Shown: positions 1-11,154 of the stretch, one piece after another
Layout: every line of letters begins with the position of its first letter
Numbering within the stretch: position 1 is the first letter of the stretch
Assembly (NCBI GenBank): GCA_022495005.1
Contig: JAGYXB010002038.1
Location: 1 to 64,000 of the forward strand
Source: Rhyacophila brunnea
Lineage: Eukaryota; Arthropoda; Insecta; Trichoptera; Rhyacophilidae
Reading direction: 5' to 3'
Length of the DNA: 64,000 nucleotides
Made by a program: the position numbers and the translations under genes
Notes under the pieces: generated by a model
What the model saw: the letters and a program-made list of their open reading frames with translations, nothing else
Told to the model about the DNA's origin: nothing
The model's database searches: none

Positions 1-1876
1 GGACAAGGTCTAAGCAGTAAGTAATTATAATTCATGTCTTTTGTAGGTATATTTTCTACAACTAAATATACAATATACACAGTACCTAAAGACGCTGAAC
101 GACTATACCCGGCATGTTAAAATAGAGTTAATTGAGAGTTTTGAATGTTTCCTTATATAAAAGTAATTCTGTACCTGAGAGCCGAAAATAACACTTTCGG
201 ATAAACACAATTAAATTAAATTCAAGGCCGTAACGCTTGTCTAATTATGGTTTTAAGAATTTCGGGCTTCTGTTATAAATGAAATAAAAGTGTGAAAAGG
301 TATTTTCGGTAAAATTGGACTCGATTGCTTTTTGGCTCTGAGATACAGAAATATATACATAACATGCAATCAGTAGAGTGGTCCTTTTATCATAAGTCAC
401 TCATTATTATTACAACGTTTTTCTTAGCTCGTATTCTTATTTGTCCGGTGGTTCTTTGTCCGGTACAAATCTTGCAATCGATTAATAACTAACTTCCCGA
501 CTAGCTAGACATTTGAAACTTTTAGAATATATCAGAATACGATACCAATGCATTTTTAACACTGTTAGCCATCTTTAAGTAGAATTGAATTCATTCTCAG
601 TTAATTCTGTTTTGTATGAAAAGTTATTTCGACACCATTATTGTTTGCTAAGCGGATGGTCCTAGCAACTAAATTATTAATATATACGTGCGTTACTATG
701 GAAATAAAAATGACATTTCAGTATTATTTCTATCAAGTACAAATTTTTTTGATCGTTCAAGCTAGCAAGTCAAGTTTATATGATTCAAGAGAAAATTTAA
801 AAACATTGTAGATAAAAAGTTCTTTTTATCTTGTAATTATTAATGTTATGTAAGTATATTTTATTTTACTTTATCTACAATTTCATAACGAATCAATTAT
901 TATTGTATGTACCTATTGGTATTTTGGATGGTGCAGTGTAATTCTAAATTCGAATCCAACTATTCAAATAGTTTGCTTCCGGTAGTATACCTCACATCTC
1001 TTTAATTGGAGTACGCATTTATCTGTATGGGGCGTGAATAAACTTGTCAGAGAGATGTATCTACTTATAACTAAATCGAAACCACTAAAGTTTTGCCCGT
1101 AGTATCCGGTCACCGTGGTCTGATTAATATGACAAAAACCACTGACAAGTGCCTAATGCTCTTTAGCTTAATACAGGAAGACTTCGAGCAAGATAGTGGT
1201 TGAACTTTTCCAAACCGGGAAGGGGAATACGATGAAGCTCCGTGATAAATAATTGACTATGTCACGCTATCTTTATGAACTATAAATAAACAGACTATCG
1301 GTTTTTTTTAGTTTAGTTTATTACTTTGAATATTATAATATCGGAAAATATTGTCTAGGATTAAAATTCTTACGTAAGTACGTGCTTTTATCATATTGTA
1401 TAAGCAATTCTTTTTAAATTGTAATATCATGTTGTGAACGTCATGAATTCGTTATTTGTACACAATGAATAAAACATAATATGTATTATAAAGCGTTGAG
1501 CAAAATGAATACTCGTATGAAACTATTAACTATAAAAAAATGTACTCCGCCAAAACGACGTAACTATCATTTAATCAATAAAATAAAATTAGCTTTCGTA
1601 GATTTTGATTAGCAAATGATCCAAGATCAGAAGATTTAAAAGGGGGCCTCGAAACAGTTCAATCGATCATACAATAATTAATAAATTATACAAAATTGTA
1701 TTTTATTTTATTTTATTTAAATTTATACAAATACCTACTTATAAATTGTAATATAATAAAAATATAACAAAATTCATGCAACTAACATCAAATGCGCCCA
1801 TAACATAACCCCTCAAATACATACGTACTAAATTATCTACTAATATCGTTATGTGTCATCATCAATAATAATTTTA
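1..1876. other. AT-rich DNA, no gene seen
   Basis: No open frame of useful length and no recognisable protein motif on either strand. The only repeat I can tie to other parts of the window is the short block at 1625-1660. A degenerate box pair near 930-960 (TGGTGCAGTG, then TTCGAATCC) looks tRNA-like, but the spacing is far too short for a tRNA or an intact SINE head. Confidence 0.6.
1625..1660 (-). repeat. Dispersed repeat, copy 1 of 3
   Basis: Read on the minus strand, this block has GAACTGTTTCGAGGCCCCC followed by an AATCTTCTGA segment. The same words recur on the plus strand at 17693-17766 and 32152-32225. No termini or coding potential can be defined. Confidence 0.6.
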
Positions 1877-2164
1877 CGAGGGTAGCCGTTTATATTTCGG
1901 GAATAACAAACAAAAACGAATTTTTTATCAATGAAAACAGTTTTATTGTTTTTCAAAATATTCTCCACGACAATTTATATACTTTTCCATGCGTTTGAAC
2001 AAATCTCAAAAGCATTTTTGCCACTTTGTAGAAGGTAACTCCAAAACATGGTTTTTGAACGCACAACCGCCTCTTCTGGTGTAAAAAATTGTTGACCACG
2101 CAATTTATCTTTGACTGTCGGGAATAAAAAGAAATCATTTGGTGCCAACTCTGGGCTGTACGGT

Positions 2165-3551
2165 TTTTCGTTCTATGTATAGCCTAACACATATACGTGG
2201 AGCTCCGGGGCTGGGCCCCATATCTCCTTCATCTCAGTTGTAAGTTTTGACATTTGATAGGCTTTGACGAGGTACGAGTTTACATAATTACATACATAAA
2301 CATGTACAAATTTATATACTCACATATACAAACAATACAATTTTCTTCATCCTGGCCGTGATGTAGGTAACCCAGATTCAGGTCACATCACTGGTCAGGT
2401 GGTTTCCGGTGAAGATCTCTGCTGTGACATTGATAGCCCGATTGTCTCCCCCGAGCAGTATTTTATCTTTTATACTTTTGTCCCTGAGATGAAATGATGA
2501 ATTATGTGTATTTATATTTTTAATATTAGGGAGGAAGGTTCCCTCCGCCCGTACTTGCGTCAGGCGGGGGGGTGCCCTTCATCTTTTATTATCCTCGGGA
2601 GAGGGTCGGGTATCAATGTCTCTCCTTGTTGCACTGAAAAATAACAGGTTAGTCGCTCGGATGATAGGAAGTATGGATTTGAAGGAGCCACTTAATGAGG
2701 CAACCGATTTCCGTGACCGTGGTCGGCGTTAGAGAATTTGGTGGAGGATCTGACCTCTTATTGTAGATATCCCTGGCTTTCCTAGTGATTTGCCTAACAT
2801 GATTAACTATTTCCGAATTGTTCTTGTCTATTGTGTTTGGAGAGAATTGTTTGGCTATGCTGATTGCGAATGCTTCGGCTTTATCTATGGAAGAATATAC
2901 TGGACCGTTAGGTCCCTGGATGTGAGTTATCTTTTTTTTAGTCTGTCTTAAGATTTTTGTTAGGGACCAGTATGGTGGGCTGCCCTTAATTGAATTGCTA
3001 ACTTTTTGGCACCAGCTGGCGTCATCTATTTCTGCGAGTTCTTTTCTGATCTCGGGAATCAACCTATTATAAATGGCTTTGGATGTGCGGAGTTTTTGCT
3101 CCTACCACTCCTTGCGTGCTATATTTTCTCTCTGATTTTATCTTTAAGGCGCTGTGAGATGTCTGGGCGGAGTGTGTGATTTGATGGTGTAACTACGGTA
3201 GCTGAGTTTACGGCATCTAGTATTTCGCCCGTGAATGTCGCTACGGAGTCTATGCTCTCCTCAGTGTTACGTAGGGTTGGCTGCGTGAGCTTTTCCTCTA
3301 AAGCTGATTTGAAGTCATCCCAATTAGTTTGGGTTCTGATGCGTCTGTTGATTGCTAGGACCACATTTGATGGGTCACCTAAGTGTAAAAGTACCGGCTT
3401 GTGGTCTGAGGATAATTCGTTAACTACACTAATTTCGTGAATGAAACCCGTCTGCGCCAGTAAAGCAAAGTCTATGATATTAGGTTGACCTATGAGATTT
3501 GCAGGATAGTGAGTGGGCTCAGATGGAGCGGCTAAGGTTATGTTGTTATCG
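2165..3551 (-). mobile_element. Jockey-like LINE, internally deleted, inserted in mariner
   Basis: A non-LTR retrotransposon fragment lying inside the mariner gene. The 12 bases GGGCTGTACGGT occur at 2153-2164 and again at 3552-3563, and mariner needs them only once, so this is the target-site duplication. Reading right to left it begins within the endonuclease domain, continues into the linker before the reverse transcriptase, then passes directly to a non-coding 3' part (2165-2640). The reverse transcriptase is absent, so the copy is both 5'-truncated and internally deleted. The 3' end abuts a short T run on the plus strand (TTTTT at 2164-2168), consistent with a short A tail. Confidence 0.85.
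2649..3540 (-). pseudogene. LINE endonuclease C-terminus and linker
   Basis: The stretch from 3540 down to 3119 reads IIDFALLAQTG, then NELSSDHKPVLLHLGDP. The SDH motif with the following hydrophobic strand closes the APE-type endonuclease domain of jockey-clade ORF2. After a frame change, 3062-2649 continues with SPPYWSLTKILR and NGPVYSS..KAEAFA, typical of the segment between endonuclease and reverse transcriptase. No palm-domain motifs (FADD-like) follow. In an intact element this protein nicks target DNA and primes reverse transcription; this copy can do neither. Confidence 0.8.
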
Positions 3552-4604
3552 GGGCTGTACGGTGGATGACCCATCAATTTGATGTTTTGAGTGCTCAAAT
3601 AGGTGCTTTTTTGAGCCGATGTGTGAGAGCTCGCATTGTCTTGATAAAAGATGATTTGACGCCGACGGTTGCTTTTCCTCATTTCACCAAAAACTTCTGA
3701 AAACAAATGGTTGTGTTCCATTCAGAATTGACTGTTCTATGATTCTCTAAAGGTACAGTTGCGATACGACCCGTTTTTCCGAAAAAACTAGCGACCATTT
3801 GCTTCGAAGTGCTTCGAGCGCGAGCAACATTTGTTGGTTTAAACTCATTTTGGAAGACCCATATGGTCGACTGCTGTGTACTTTCGGGCTCATACGTATA
3901 GATCCAAGATTCGTCACCTATAACAATCTTATTAACGATTTTTGAAGCACCTCGATCGTATTTTTTGAGCATTTCCTTGCACCAATCCACACGCACCTCT
4001 TTTTGTGCGATTATCAAATTATGCGGGATCCAACGCGAACATAACTTCCTTACGTCTTAATGTTCATGCAAGATCATATACACGCTAGTGTTACTAATGC
4101 CAAGAGATGCCTCATTCTCACGGTATGTCACATAACGATCTTGCATTATCAGTTCACGCACAGCATCGATGTTTTCTAGAGAAACAACTGATTTTGGACG
4201 ACCTTCACGCGGCTCGTCTGTGAGCGAACGACAGCTACGATAAAATTCGCTAAATCAGCGATATACCGTAGTTTTTGATGGTGCTTCATCTCCATATGAA
4301 GCATTAAGTTCAGCAATGCACTGTTCCCGTGATAATCCACGTCGAAAGTTGTTAAAAATAATCGCAAAAAAATTTCACGAGTAAATTCCATTTTTTGGGC
4401 GAGATAAATTTTTCAAATGAATTTAAAAAAACAAAAAGCGTCCGTTTGTTAAAACGTTCTGAGTACTTTTGCCGTTAAAAATGTCAAATTTTAAAATACA
4501 GAAGTCAAATTGCACCTAGCAACACCAGTGTTGTAAATTCCCGAAATATAAACGGCAACCTATGTATTGCTAGTTAAAGATATTTATTTTATTTTTATCA
4601 TGTT

Positions 4605-4735
4605 TGGGTCGAAATCAGTCAGTGCGTCGGGTCTCTGTAACCCCAAATCCGCACAAATCGCTGTCTAAACGCCCGACTGCTGTGATAGCATAATTTTCTA
4701 GCCGGTGGTCGAATCGCGGCTGGGTATTACTTTTC
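4605..4735 (+). repeat. Possible tRNA-derived SINE head
   Basis: A GC-richer patch between two transposons. It ends with GGTGGTCGAATCGCGG near 4705-4720, close to a pol III B box (GGTTCGANTCC), and has an upstream GGGTCTCTGTAACCCC segment. No full cloverleaf can be folded by eye and no second copy is present. Confidence 0.3.
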
Positions 4736-4761
4736 TTTAATATCTATTTGTGTGCCTGTTA

Positions 4762-5614
4762 GTGCAGGATCCCATAGACTTGTCGTATACATAATATGCG
4801 GAACGCATTCTGACAATTGGAATAGGTTTTAGGGGTCACCAAGATATATAATGTCGATGTTGCCAGGCGATATTAGTGGTCAATTTTTTTTTATTGAGGT
4901 TATATTTTTTTTCTTATAACCCACCAAAAATTGTTCTGAGTTCTTCAACAAAACCAATACGGGATCAGGGATTGATTGAAAATGCAATAATTGTACCATG
5001 CCATCGGCATGGTCGTAGAACGGTCCGTCCCGTTTAAAAAAATAAAAATAGCGGGTAGTGAAATGTGTTCAAAATTATCGATTCTTAGGACCCTTCTTGG
5101 CTTAAATTATTTTATTTAGTAGCATTTTTGTATATAATCACCTAAATTGGTTTCTTTACTATATCTATGCATATGACATTCGTTTTAGTATTATGGTTAA
5201 TCCAGAAACAGTGTAGGTTGCATATATAGGTAGGTGAATAAATGAAATAACGATAACCACTAACCACACTAAGTACCTACATATTTATTAAAAAAAAAGA
5301 AACAACAAGTCAAGTGTTCAAACTCCTTTATATATCATGATCACAGTTTTTACAAACACTACTTACACATTTGCACAATGATATACATGTCAAAGCCGAT
5401 TTCTTATAACTACGTGATAATGTACGGCAGTTAGAATTACATTTGCATGGTTTAATTAAATAATTTGGTAGAGGTTCATTCGTCATTTGTCTTGGATACG
5501 AATTATTTTCTCGTAACTCATAGTCAAGTTGTAGGACATCAAGAGGCTCAAATAGTGGAACATATGAGCTTTCCCGTAAATAAACTTATGCTGAAGGCTT
5601 TAAACAGTGTAAAT
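4762..5614 (+). repeat. Left arm of long inverted repeat
   Basis: Pairs with 6330-7181. Identity falls sharply at about 5493, just after a TTCATTCGTCATTTGTCTT segment. Outside that point differences are few; inside it they are frequent. No gene is seen in the arm. Confidence 0.85.
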
Positions 5615-5682
5615 ACAATGAATCATATGTGCCTATCACTCTTGACAAATTTAAACTAAATTCAATATTTTGGGAAATAAAT

Positions 5683-6060
5683 TTATGCCGAAGCTGTGGT
5701 CTCCAATAAACCATTTCCTAAAGCTGAAAGTGCATCCTGAACAAAACACGTTGACGAGATGGTTAAAGCTTGTTTCTTTGTACATATGCAGTCACTAGTG
5801 GTGTCGCAGCCGGTTAAACAATGTAATGCTGGTATAATATTACAAATATTTTCGCCAAGAGGTTCAGCTGCCAATTGGCATTCTAAAACATGGAATTTCT
5901 TCTGAGATCCCTCAAACCATAATCCATGGCAACCAATCGTTGCAAGTTTATTCCAGAAATGAATGCCTAAAATTAAAACATCTGTGTCGGGACTGTGATA
6001 ATCTCCAAATTTTGCATTTTTACAGCATGAAATATATGACAGAACATTCTAGACTCCAGA
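5683..6060 (-). pseudogene. Decayed FEN/PIN-nuclease-like protein fragment
   Basis: Seen on the minus strand, in order: a block around MFCHIFHAVK (near 6050-6010), then after a frame slip SPDTDVLILGIHFW (near 5985-5945), GLWFEG, and LGENICNIIPALHCLTGC followed by DTTS (near 5850-5790), ending at a stop at 5683. Uncharacterised invertebrate proteins, as I recall them, carry the same triad: an EADTR-like helix, SxDTDVxVL and HALTGCDTxS. Inference: the spacing and acidic residues parallel the XPG/FEN1 nuclease core (GEAEA, SxDxDxL, GxDY), so this may be a PIN-like nuclease relic. It lacks an intact N-terminus, has at least one frameshift and sits between the inverted arms. Whether it is the element's own gene or captured cargo cannot be decided here. 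A further minus-strand open stretch at 6085-6294, ending GLNCRDQFSLTPLI, may be an upstream part of the same gene but has no motif I recognise. Confidence 0.55.
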
Positions 6061-6329
6061 GTCTGCTTCTAAATGATTTTGATTTTAAATTAATGGCGTC
6101 AGTGAAAATTGATCCCTGCAATTTAAACCATTGTGTGGGGTCGTCAAATCCACCACAATGTACAGCTCACTTTTTCCGTTGATTTTTGCAAATGTGGGAG
6201 CATTTTTGCAAATACATTTAACAAGCTGTAATTTATTTTGAGGGCTCACAAAAAAATCTTTGCAATTAATCCACCACATACCTACTACATACACTAAGGG
6301 ACAATCTCCAAGGCTTAGATATTATAAGC

Positions 6330-7181
6330 ATTTACACTGTTTAAGGGCTGCAGCACAAGTTTATTTATGGAAAAGCTCATCTGATCCACTATTGAGCCTA
6401 TTGATTTCCTACAACTTCTAACAATTATGAGAAAATAATTTGTATCAAAGACAAATGACGAATGAACCTCTGCCAAATTATTTGGTTAAACCATGCAAAT
6501 GTAATTCTGACTGCCGTACATTATCACGTAGTTATAAGAAATCGGCTTTGACACGAATATCATTGTGCAAATGTGTAAGTATTGTTTGTAAAAACTGTGA
6601 TCATGATACCTAAAGCAGTTTGAACACTTGACTTCTTGTTTCTTTTTTTTAATAAATGTGTAGGTACTTAGTGTGGTTAGTGGTTATCGTTATTTCATTT
6701 ATTCACCTACCTATATATGCAACCTACACTGTTTCTGGATTAACCATAATACTAAAACGAATGTCATATGCATAGATATAGTAAAGAAACCAATTTAGGT
6801 GATTATATACAAAAATGCTACTAAATAAAATAATTTAAGCCAAGAAGGGTCCTAAGAATCGATAATTTTGAACACATTTCACTACCTGCTATTTTTATTT
6901 TTTCAAACGGGACGGACCGTTCTACGACCATGCCGATGGCATGGTACAATTATTGCATTTTCAATCAATCCCTGATCCCGTCATTGGTTTTATTGAAGAA
7001 CTCAGAACAATTTTTGGTGGGTTATAAGAAAAAAAATTAAAACCTCAATAAAAAAAAAATTGACCACTAATATCGCCTGGCAACATCGACATTATATATC
7101 TTGTTGACCCCTAAAACCTATTCCAATTGTCAGAATGCGTTCCGCATATTATGTATACGAAAAGTCTATGGGATCCTGCAC
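6330..7181 (-). repeat. Right arm of long inverted repeat
   Basis: Reverse complement of 4762-5614, with the same sharp change in similarity (inner 6330-6448 diverged, outer 6449-7181 nearly identical). Small length differences occur in the poly-A/T stretches near 7030-7060. Confidence 0.85.
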
Positions 7182-7283
7182 TATGTAGTCTGTTTTTCAT
7201 GTACTATAAATAGGTAAAATAAAATAATACGTCACTCTACAATGGGTGTGTCTAGACGTATCCGGAAATTTGTACGTAAACAG

Positions 7284-7402
7284 TTCAACGTAGAACACTT
7301 ATTCGTGCGCCGCAGTACGTGAAACATGAGTTCGTGCAACATTTAATCAAATGACGAGTTCTTCGTTGAACATTTCACCGTGGAATACATTTCACCGTGG
7401 AA
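7284..7402 (+). promoter_or_regulatory. Array of four TTCNNCGNNGAA sites, left arm
   Basis: Four 12-bp sites fit the self-complementary pattern TTCNNCGNNGAA: 7284-7295 (TTCAACGTAGAA), 7359-7370 (TTCTTCGTTGAA), 7374-7385 and 7391-7402 (both TTCACCGTGGAA). The last two are 17 bp apart. A mirrored set lies in the right arm. Inference: subterminal repeats of this kind often bind a transposase; no binding evidence exists here. Confidence 0.55.
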
Positions 7403-8561
7403 TGCGTATTCTACAACATGTGGCGCTAGTTTGCTGTTCCAATTAGATTCAATACGAATTTTATGAGATGTTTTTATTGGTTTTAAATAATTTAATGTTG
7501 AAACTACATAAATAATATACCTATACGATGTGATTGTATTTATAATCTACTTACCTACCTATTTTTTAATGTGTGTTCCTTGTATTACGATGGTTTTATT
7601 ACGTATTTTTAAGTATTTTATTTAGACATTAATATTGTAAGTTACCGAAATAGCAATATTTTGTTAAATATTATAAATAAATAATATTATATTTATAGTT
7701 CCCTGTGTAATATATTAGTATTAGCTAGCATTAGTATATTAGTAAGTAATATTGCACTTGAATGGTATAAATTATCAACAGCTATTGGTGGTAATTGGTA
7801 AAATATTATATTAGAAGATTATCTTTATTATTAGAATATTATGGTTTCAAATGTTTTATTCAGATTCCTATAATTTTACCAAAACATTTGAATAAAAAAA
7901 TTATGTGAAAAATGTTCTCTTATTGTATTAAAATGTATAGTTATATTTGTAGGTATATAAAACCAGATCAAATGTTTCTTATACACATAAATTTTGCGTG
8001 TGGACTAGTTGATTTGAAACCTTTAGTAAGTAGGCATTGTTGAAAATACAAAGATGGCAATACCTACCTACTTTAATTAAAAAAAAAAAATTATATAACA
8101 TATTAGACAATTTTAACATAGGCACTTTTTTTACATAGATCCAGATTTATAATTCCTTGTGTAATATATTGGAATCATGTAAGTATAGATAATTGATGAT
8201 TTTTATTAGTAATATTATGTAGTGCCAGCTATTTATTGGTGGGAATTAGGAAAACATTATATTAGGTAGGTATATAAGTCATAGTAGTAGTAGTATAGTC
8301 AACAACCACGTGATAAAGAATATGTTATTTTGAATATTTACATTCTGTATCATAATATGCATTAAAGTTTCTAACATAAACGAAACGCGCATTCGATATT
8401 GGCAATATTCGAAGACACTAAACGGGCTTAGTATTTCTTGCGTTGCTGGCTTTAAATTCTTGGTCGATGGTGACAGGCTTTCGCATATCTTATTACTCAG
8501 TTCTGTGGTATGACCTATAGATATTTAAAAAAATGCACTATTATGCAACTGTAACAAAAGT

Positions 8562-8805
8562 AACCTATAACGTAAGTGTATTAAACATTACATATTATTA
8601 TTTATAAATCATGTATGTGTGAATACGTAGTAAACAGAATACAGTAGGTACCTAGCTAAATAATTAACATGTTTGCTCCAAAGCGAAACACATTGGGCTC
8701 CACTGAATGGAAATTATATTAATAAATAAACTTTTTGCTAAGAATGGCTGTCACTTGTTAGCCATTCGCCCAACCCATTGGGTCTTTACGCTGTATTAAC
8801 ACACA
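8562..8805 (+). repeat. Internal block, copy 1
   Basis: Contains AACCTATAACG, GTGTATTAAACATTACATA and GGCTCCACTGAATGGA, ending near ATTAACACACA. The same ordered words recur, more diverged, at 10912-11133, so the large element contains a direct duplication. No coding potential. Confidence 0.6.
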
Positions 8806-8924
8806 ATGGTTTCAAATGTTTTAATCAGATTATTATAATCTGATTAAATCATTTGAATAAAAAATATAGATATTATATGAAAAATATTCTCTTAGGTATA
8901 AGTATAAAAAACAAATCAAATGTT

Positions 8925-9075
8925 TTCCTACACATAATTTTGCGTGCGGACAGTGGACTAATTGAATTAAAACTTATTGTAAGTAGGTATTATTGAAAAT
9001 ACAAAGATAGCAATACCTACTTTAATTTAAAACATATATTGTTTTACCGAGGTATATAGATAAATGCAGTTATTA
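8925..9075 (+). repeat. Internal block related to the arm
   Basis: ACATAATTTTGCGTGCGGAC, then AAAATACAAAGATAGCAATACC, echo 7985-8060 (AATTTTGCGTGTGGAC, then ACAAAGATGGCAATACC). Read in reverse, related sequence recurs near 11340-11420 and 11700-11780. The copies diverge by many substitutions. Confidence 0.55.
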
Positions 9076-9319
9076 TTTAATTCACTTAGGATAATATTGA
9101 TCTTTATATATAAAGTACGCAGTACCTACCAACATGTCCTAAATATAATAAAAAAATCAATAACTAAAATGTAGTGTTTTGAAATAAATCAATTATAAAT
9201 CCGTTGTATTTTGGTGTATTTTGGAGACTGCATTTCATAAAAAAGACAATAGACGTATCCAGATGGTAATGATTTTGTATAGAAATTATGTCAGTTTGTT
9301 GTGTAGATTTATTCTATTT

Positions 9320-10613
9320 CGAGGGTGGGTCAATAATTCCTTAGAAAAAAGCATTAAAACAGTTTTTATTTTTGTATTTTTTTTTTATTTCTCAACATAA
9401 TCTCCTTGGAGCTCAATACACTTGGTTAGACGTTTCTCAATATTTTTTAAACCGTCAGAAAAATAAGTTTTCGGATGGTCCTCAAAATAAGCATTTGTCC
9501 GATCGATGACTTCTTCATTTGAAAAAAAACGTTGTCCACTTAGCCATTTTTTTAAGTTTGGGAAAAGGAAAAAGTCACTGGGGCTAAATCTGGCGAATAC
9601 GGTGGGTGGTCGACCAATTCGAACTTCAATTCTTCAATTTTAGCCATTGATCGTAAACATGTGTGAACACGGGCATTGTCCTGATGAAAGAGGATTTTTT
9701 TCCTGTTTAAATGAGGCCGTTTTTCTTCAATTTCGTTTTTTAGCTGGTCCAATAAAGATGCATAATAATCCCCTGTTATTGTTTTTCCTTTTCCAAATAG
9801 TCAACGAAAATAATTCCACGTGCATCCCAAAATACAGTAGCCATAACCTTACCAGCTGATTTTACGGTTTTCGCCTTCTTTGGACATGGTTTGCCTCCCC
9901 AATCCACTGCTTTGACTGTTCTTTCGTCTCGGGAGTATAGTGGTGTATCCATGTTTCATCTACAGTCACAAAGCGACGAAAAAATTCATCCGGATTGCGT
10001 TGCATGAGCGACAGCAGGGCTTTAGAGGCCACCACCATATTGCGTTTATTGTCGACTGTGAGCAAACGCGGCACCCATCTTGCAGAAATATTTTTCATGC
10101 CCAATTTGTCATGTAAAATAGAAATGACGCTACCTTTGGAGATCCCTGTAACCTCAATTATCTCAATCAATTTTAATCTTCGGTCACTTAACACCATATC
10201 GTGGATTTTATTGATCATTTCTGGTGTAGTCACCTCTACAGGACGTCCTGAGTGTGGTTCATCCTTTGTTGATGTACGACCACGTTTAAATTCATTTAAC
10301 CAGTTATAAATAGTTGCAAGTGAAGGAGCAGATATGCCGTGAACTAAATCCAACTCATTTTTTATTTCCTTTGCTGTTAACCCTTTATATTAAAATGTTT
10401 AATAACAGCTCTAAACTCAATTTTCTCCATTTTCCATTTTTCCATTTTCCACGAGAATTTTTGAAATGTACGAGAAACACACAACAACCCGACCAATCTG
10501 ATTGAAACTTCGCAACATACTGAATCGGTAGTGCCGCTGCATGAAAACAAACCGCTTACAGTACTAGTCGCGCCACCTGTCGGCTTTTCTAAGGACTTAT
10601 TGACCCACCCTCG
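9320..10613 (-). mobile_element. irritans-type mariner, defective
   Basis: The left end CGAGGGTGGGTCAATAATTC (9320) and the right end, read inwards from 10613, CGAGGGTGGGTCAATAAGTC form inverted repeats of about 28 bp. TA follows the right end at 10614-10615; the left flank reads TT, so that copy of the TA target has mutated or the border is one or two bases off. The total of 1294 bp is normal for mariner. It lies inside the 5-kb inverted-repeat element and has no counterpart in the other half, so it arrived later. Confidence 0.92.
9385..10430 (-). pseudogene. mariner transposase with four or more frameshifts
   Basis: The start MEKIEFRAVIKHF is at 10430, and the reading ends GDYVEK and a stop at 9385: about 348 codons, the usual length. 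The long open part (10353-9862) holds the paired helix-turn-helix region with SAPSLATIYNW, GRPVEVTTPEM, ILHDKLGM and then VTVDETWIHHYTPE (first catalytic Asp). Another frame at 9752-9552 has HQDNARVHT (second Asp) and HPPYSPDLAP. The third Asp lies just beyond, in the next frame, as SDFFLF near 9570. One-base losses are visible at about 10380 (GGTTAACA), about 9890, about 9800 (GGAAAAGGAAAA) and about 9575. The motifs fit the irritans subfamily, D,D34D. All three Asp codons survive, but no continuous frame does. Confidence 0.92.
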
Positions 10614-10626
10614 TATTATTGTATGC

Positions 10627-10850
10627 ACAAAAAACATTTGGCCACTGTAATATACCTAATATCTGGAGTTAGGGTTTATAAATAAATGTACTTACCTATA
10701 TAGATAAATGGTGTTATTTAATTCATTTTGAATACTACAATACAAAACTACATATAAATAATATAGGTACCTATATGATCTAATTGTATTTATAATATTA
10801 TAACAAAAACATTTGGCCACTGTAACATACCTAATATCAGGAGTTCTGAT
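10627..10850 (+). repeat. Direct repeat pair, period about 177 bp
   Basis: ACATTTGGCCACTGTAA, then ATACCTAATATC, occurs at about 10632-10665 and again at about 10808-10842 with the same continuation GGAGTT. The material between is AT-rich and has no gene. Confidence 0.65.
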
Positions 10851-10911
10851 CAAATCTAAAAATTAAGATTAATAAAAAGTCAACATTATTACGTACCTTA
10901 CTATAAGAAAA

Positions 10912-11133
10912 ATAACCTATAATGAAACGGAGTGTATTAAACATTACATATTTATAAAAATATATATGTGAATTCTTAATGAACAGAATATTTATATAGT
11001 AGGTAATTAATATTTTTTCTGCAATCCGGAACATAAATTGGCTCCATAGAATGGAGATTATATTAACAGACTTTTTACGAAGAACGTTGTTACTTGTTAG
11101 CCAATCTTGGTCTCACGTTGGATTAACACACAT
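10912..11133 (+). repeat. Internal block, copy 2
   Basis: Diverged direct copy of 8562-8805: AACCTATAATG, GTGTATTAAACATTACATA and GGCTCCATAGAATGGA in the same order. Confidence 0.6.
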
Positions 11134-11154
11134 TTAAAAAACAACATGTATTTT

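Larger units (their letters stand above)
1943..4391 (-). pseudogene. mariner transposase, frameshifted and interrupted
   Basis: Seen: the start MEFTREIF at 4391, a frame break soon after, then an open stretch at 3679-4017 with GDESWIY (first catalytic Asp) and RARSTSKQM. A further frame carries QDNASSHTSA (second Asp, near 3636-3641) and HPPYSP. The reading resumes beyond the insertion, where the complement of 2120-2160 gives PYSPELAPNDFF, with the third Asp codon at 2134-2136. The frame ends in YFEKQ and a stop at 1943. These are the landmarks of the D,D34D mariner transposase, usually about 345 residues. Family knowledge: such proteins bind the inverted ends and move DNA into TA sites. Inference: non-functional, because the insertion separates the second and third Asp and more than one frame is used. 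Confidence 0.9.
1877..4560 (-). mobile_element. Defective mariner element, split by a LINE
   Basis: A Tc1/mariner-type cut-and-paste element reading right to left. The ends are inverted: GCCGTTTATATTTCGGGAA occurs near 1885 and its complement near 4540-4555. A TA dinucleotide stands next to each end (1875-1876 and 4561-4562), as expected for the mariner target. The internal gene is a mariner transposase interrupted at 2165-3551. Without the insertion the element would be about 1.3 kb, the normal mariner size. Dead because of the insertion and several frameshifts. Confidence 0.9.
4760..7183. mobile_element. Element with about 850-bp inverted arms
   Basis: Positions 4762-5614 return in reverse complement at 6330-7181. 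The outer part (4762-5493 against 6449-7181) is nearly identical, including the terminal AGTGCAGGATCCCATAGAC. The inner part (5494-5614 against 6330-6448) is clearly more diverged. The dinucleotide TA borders both ends (4760-4761 and 7182-7183), compatible with a TA target duplication but short enough to be chance. The 715-bp centre holds a decayed minus-strand coding region. It could be a foldback transposon, a DNA transposon with very long terminal repeats, or an inverted duplication of a smaller element. The family is not recognised. Confidence 0.75.
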
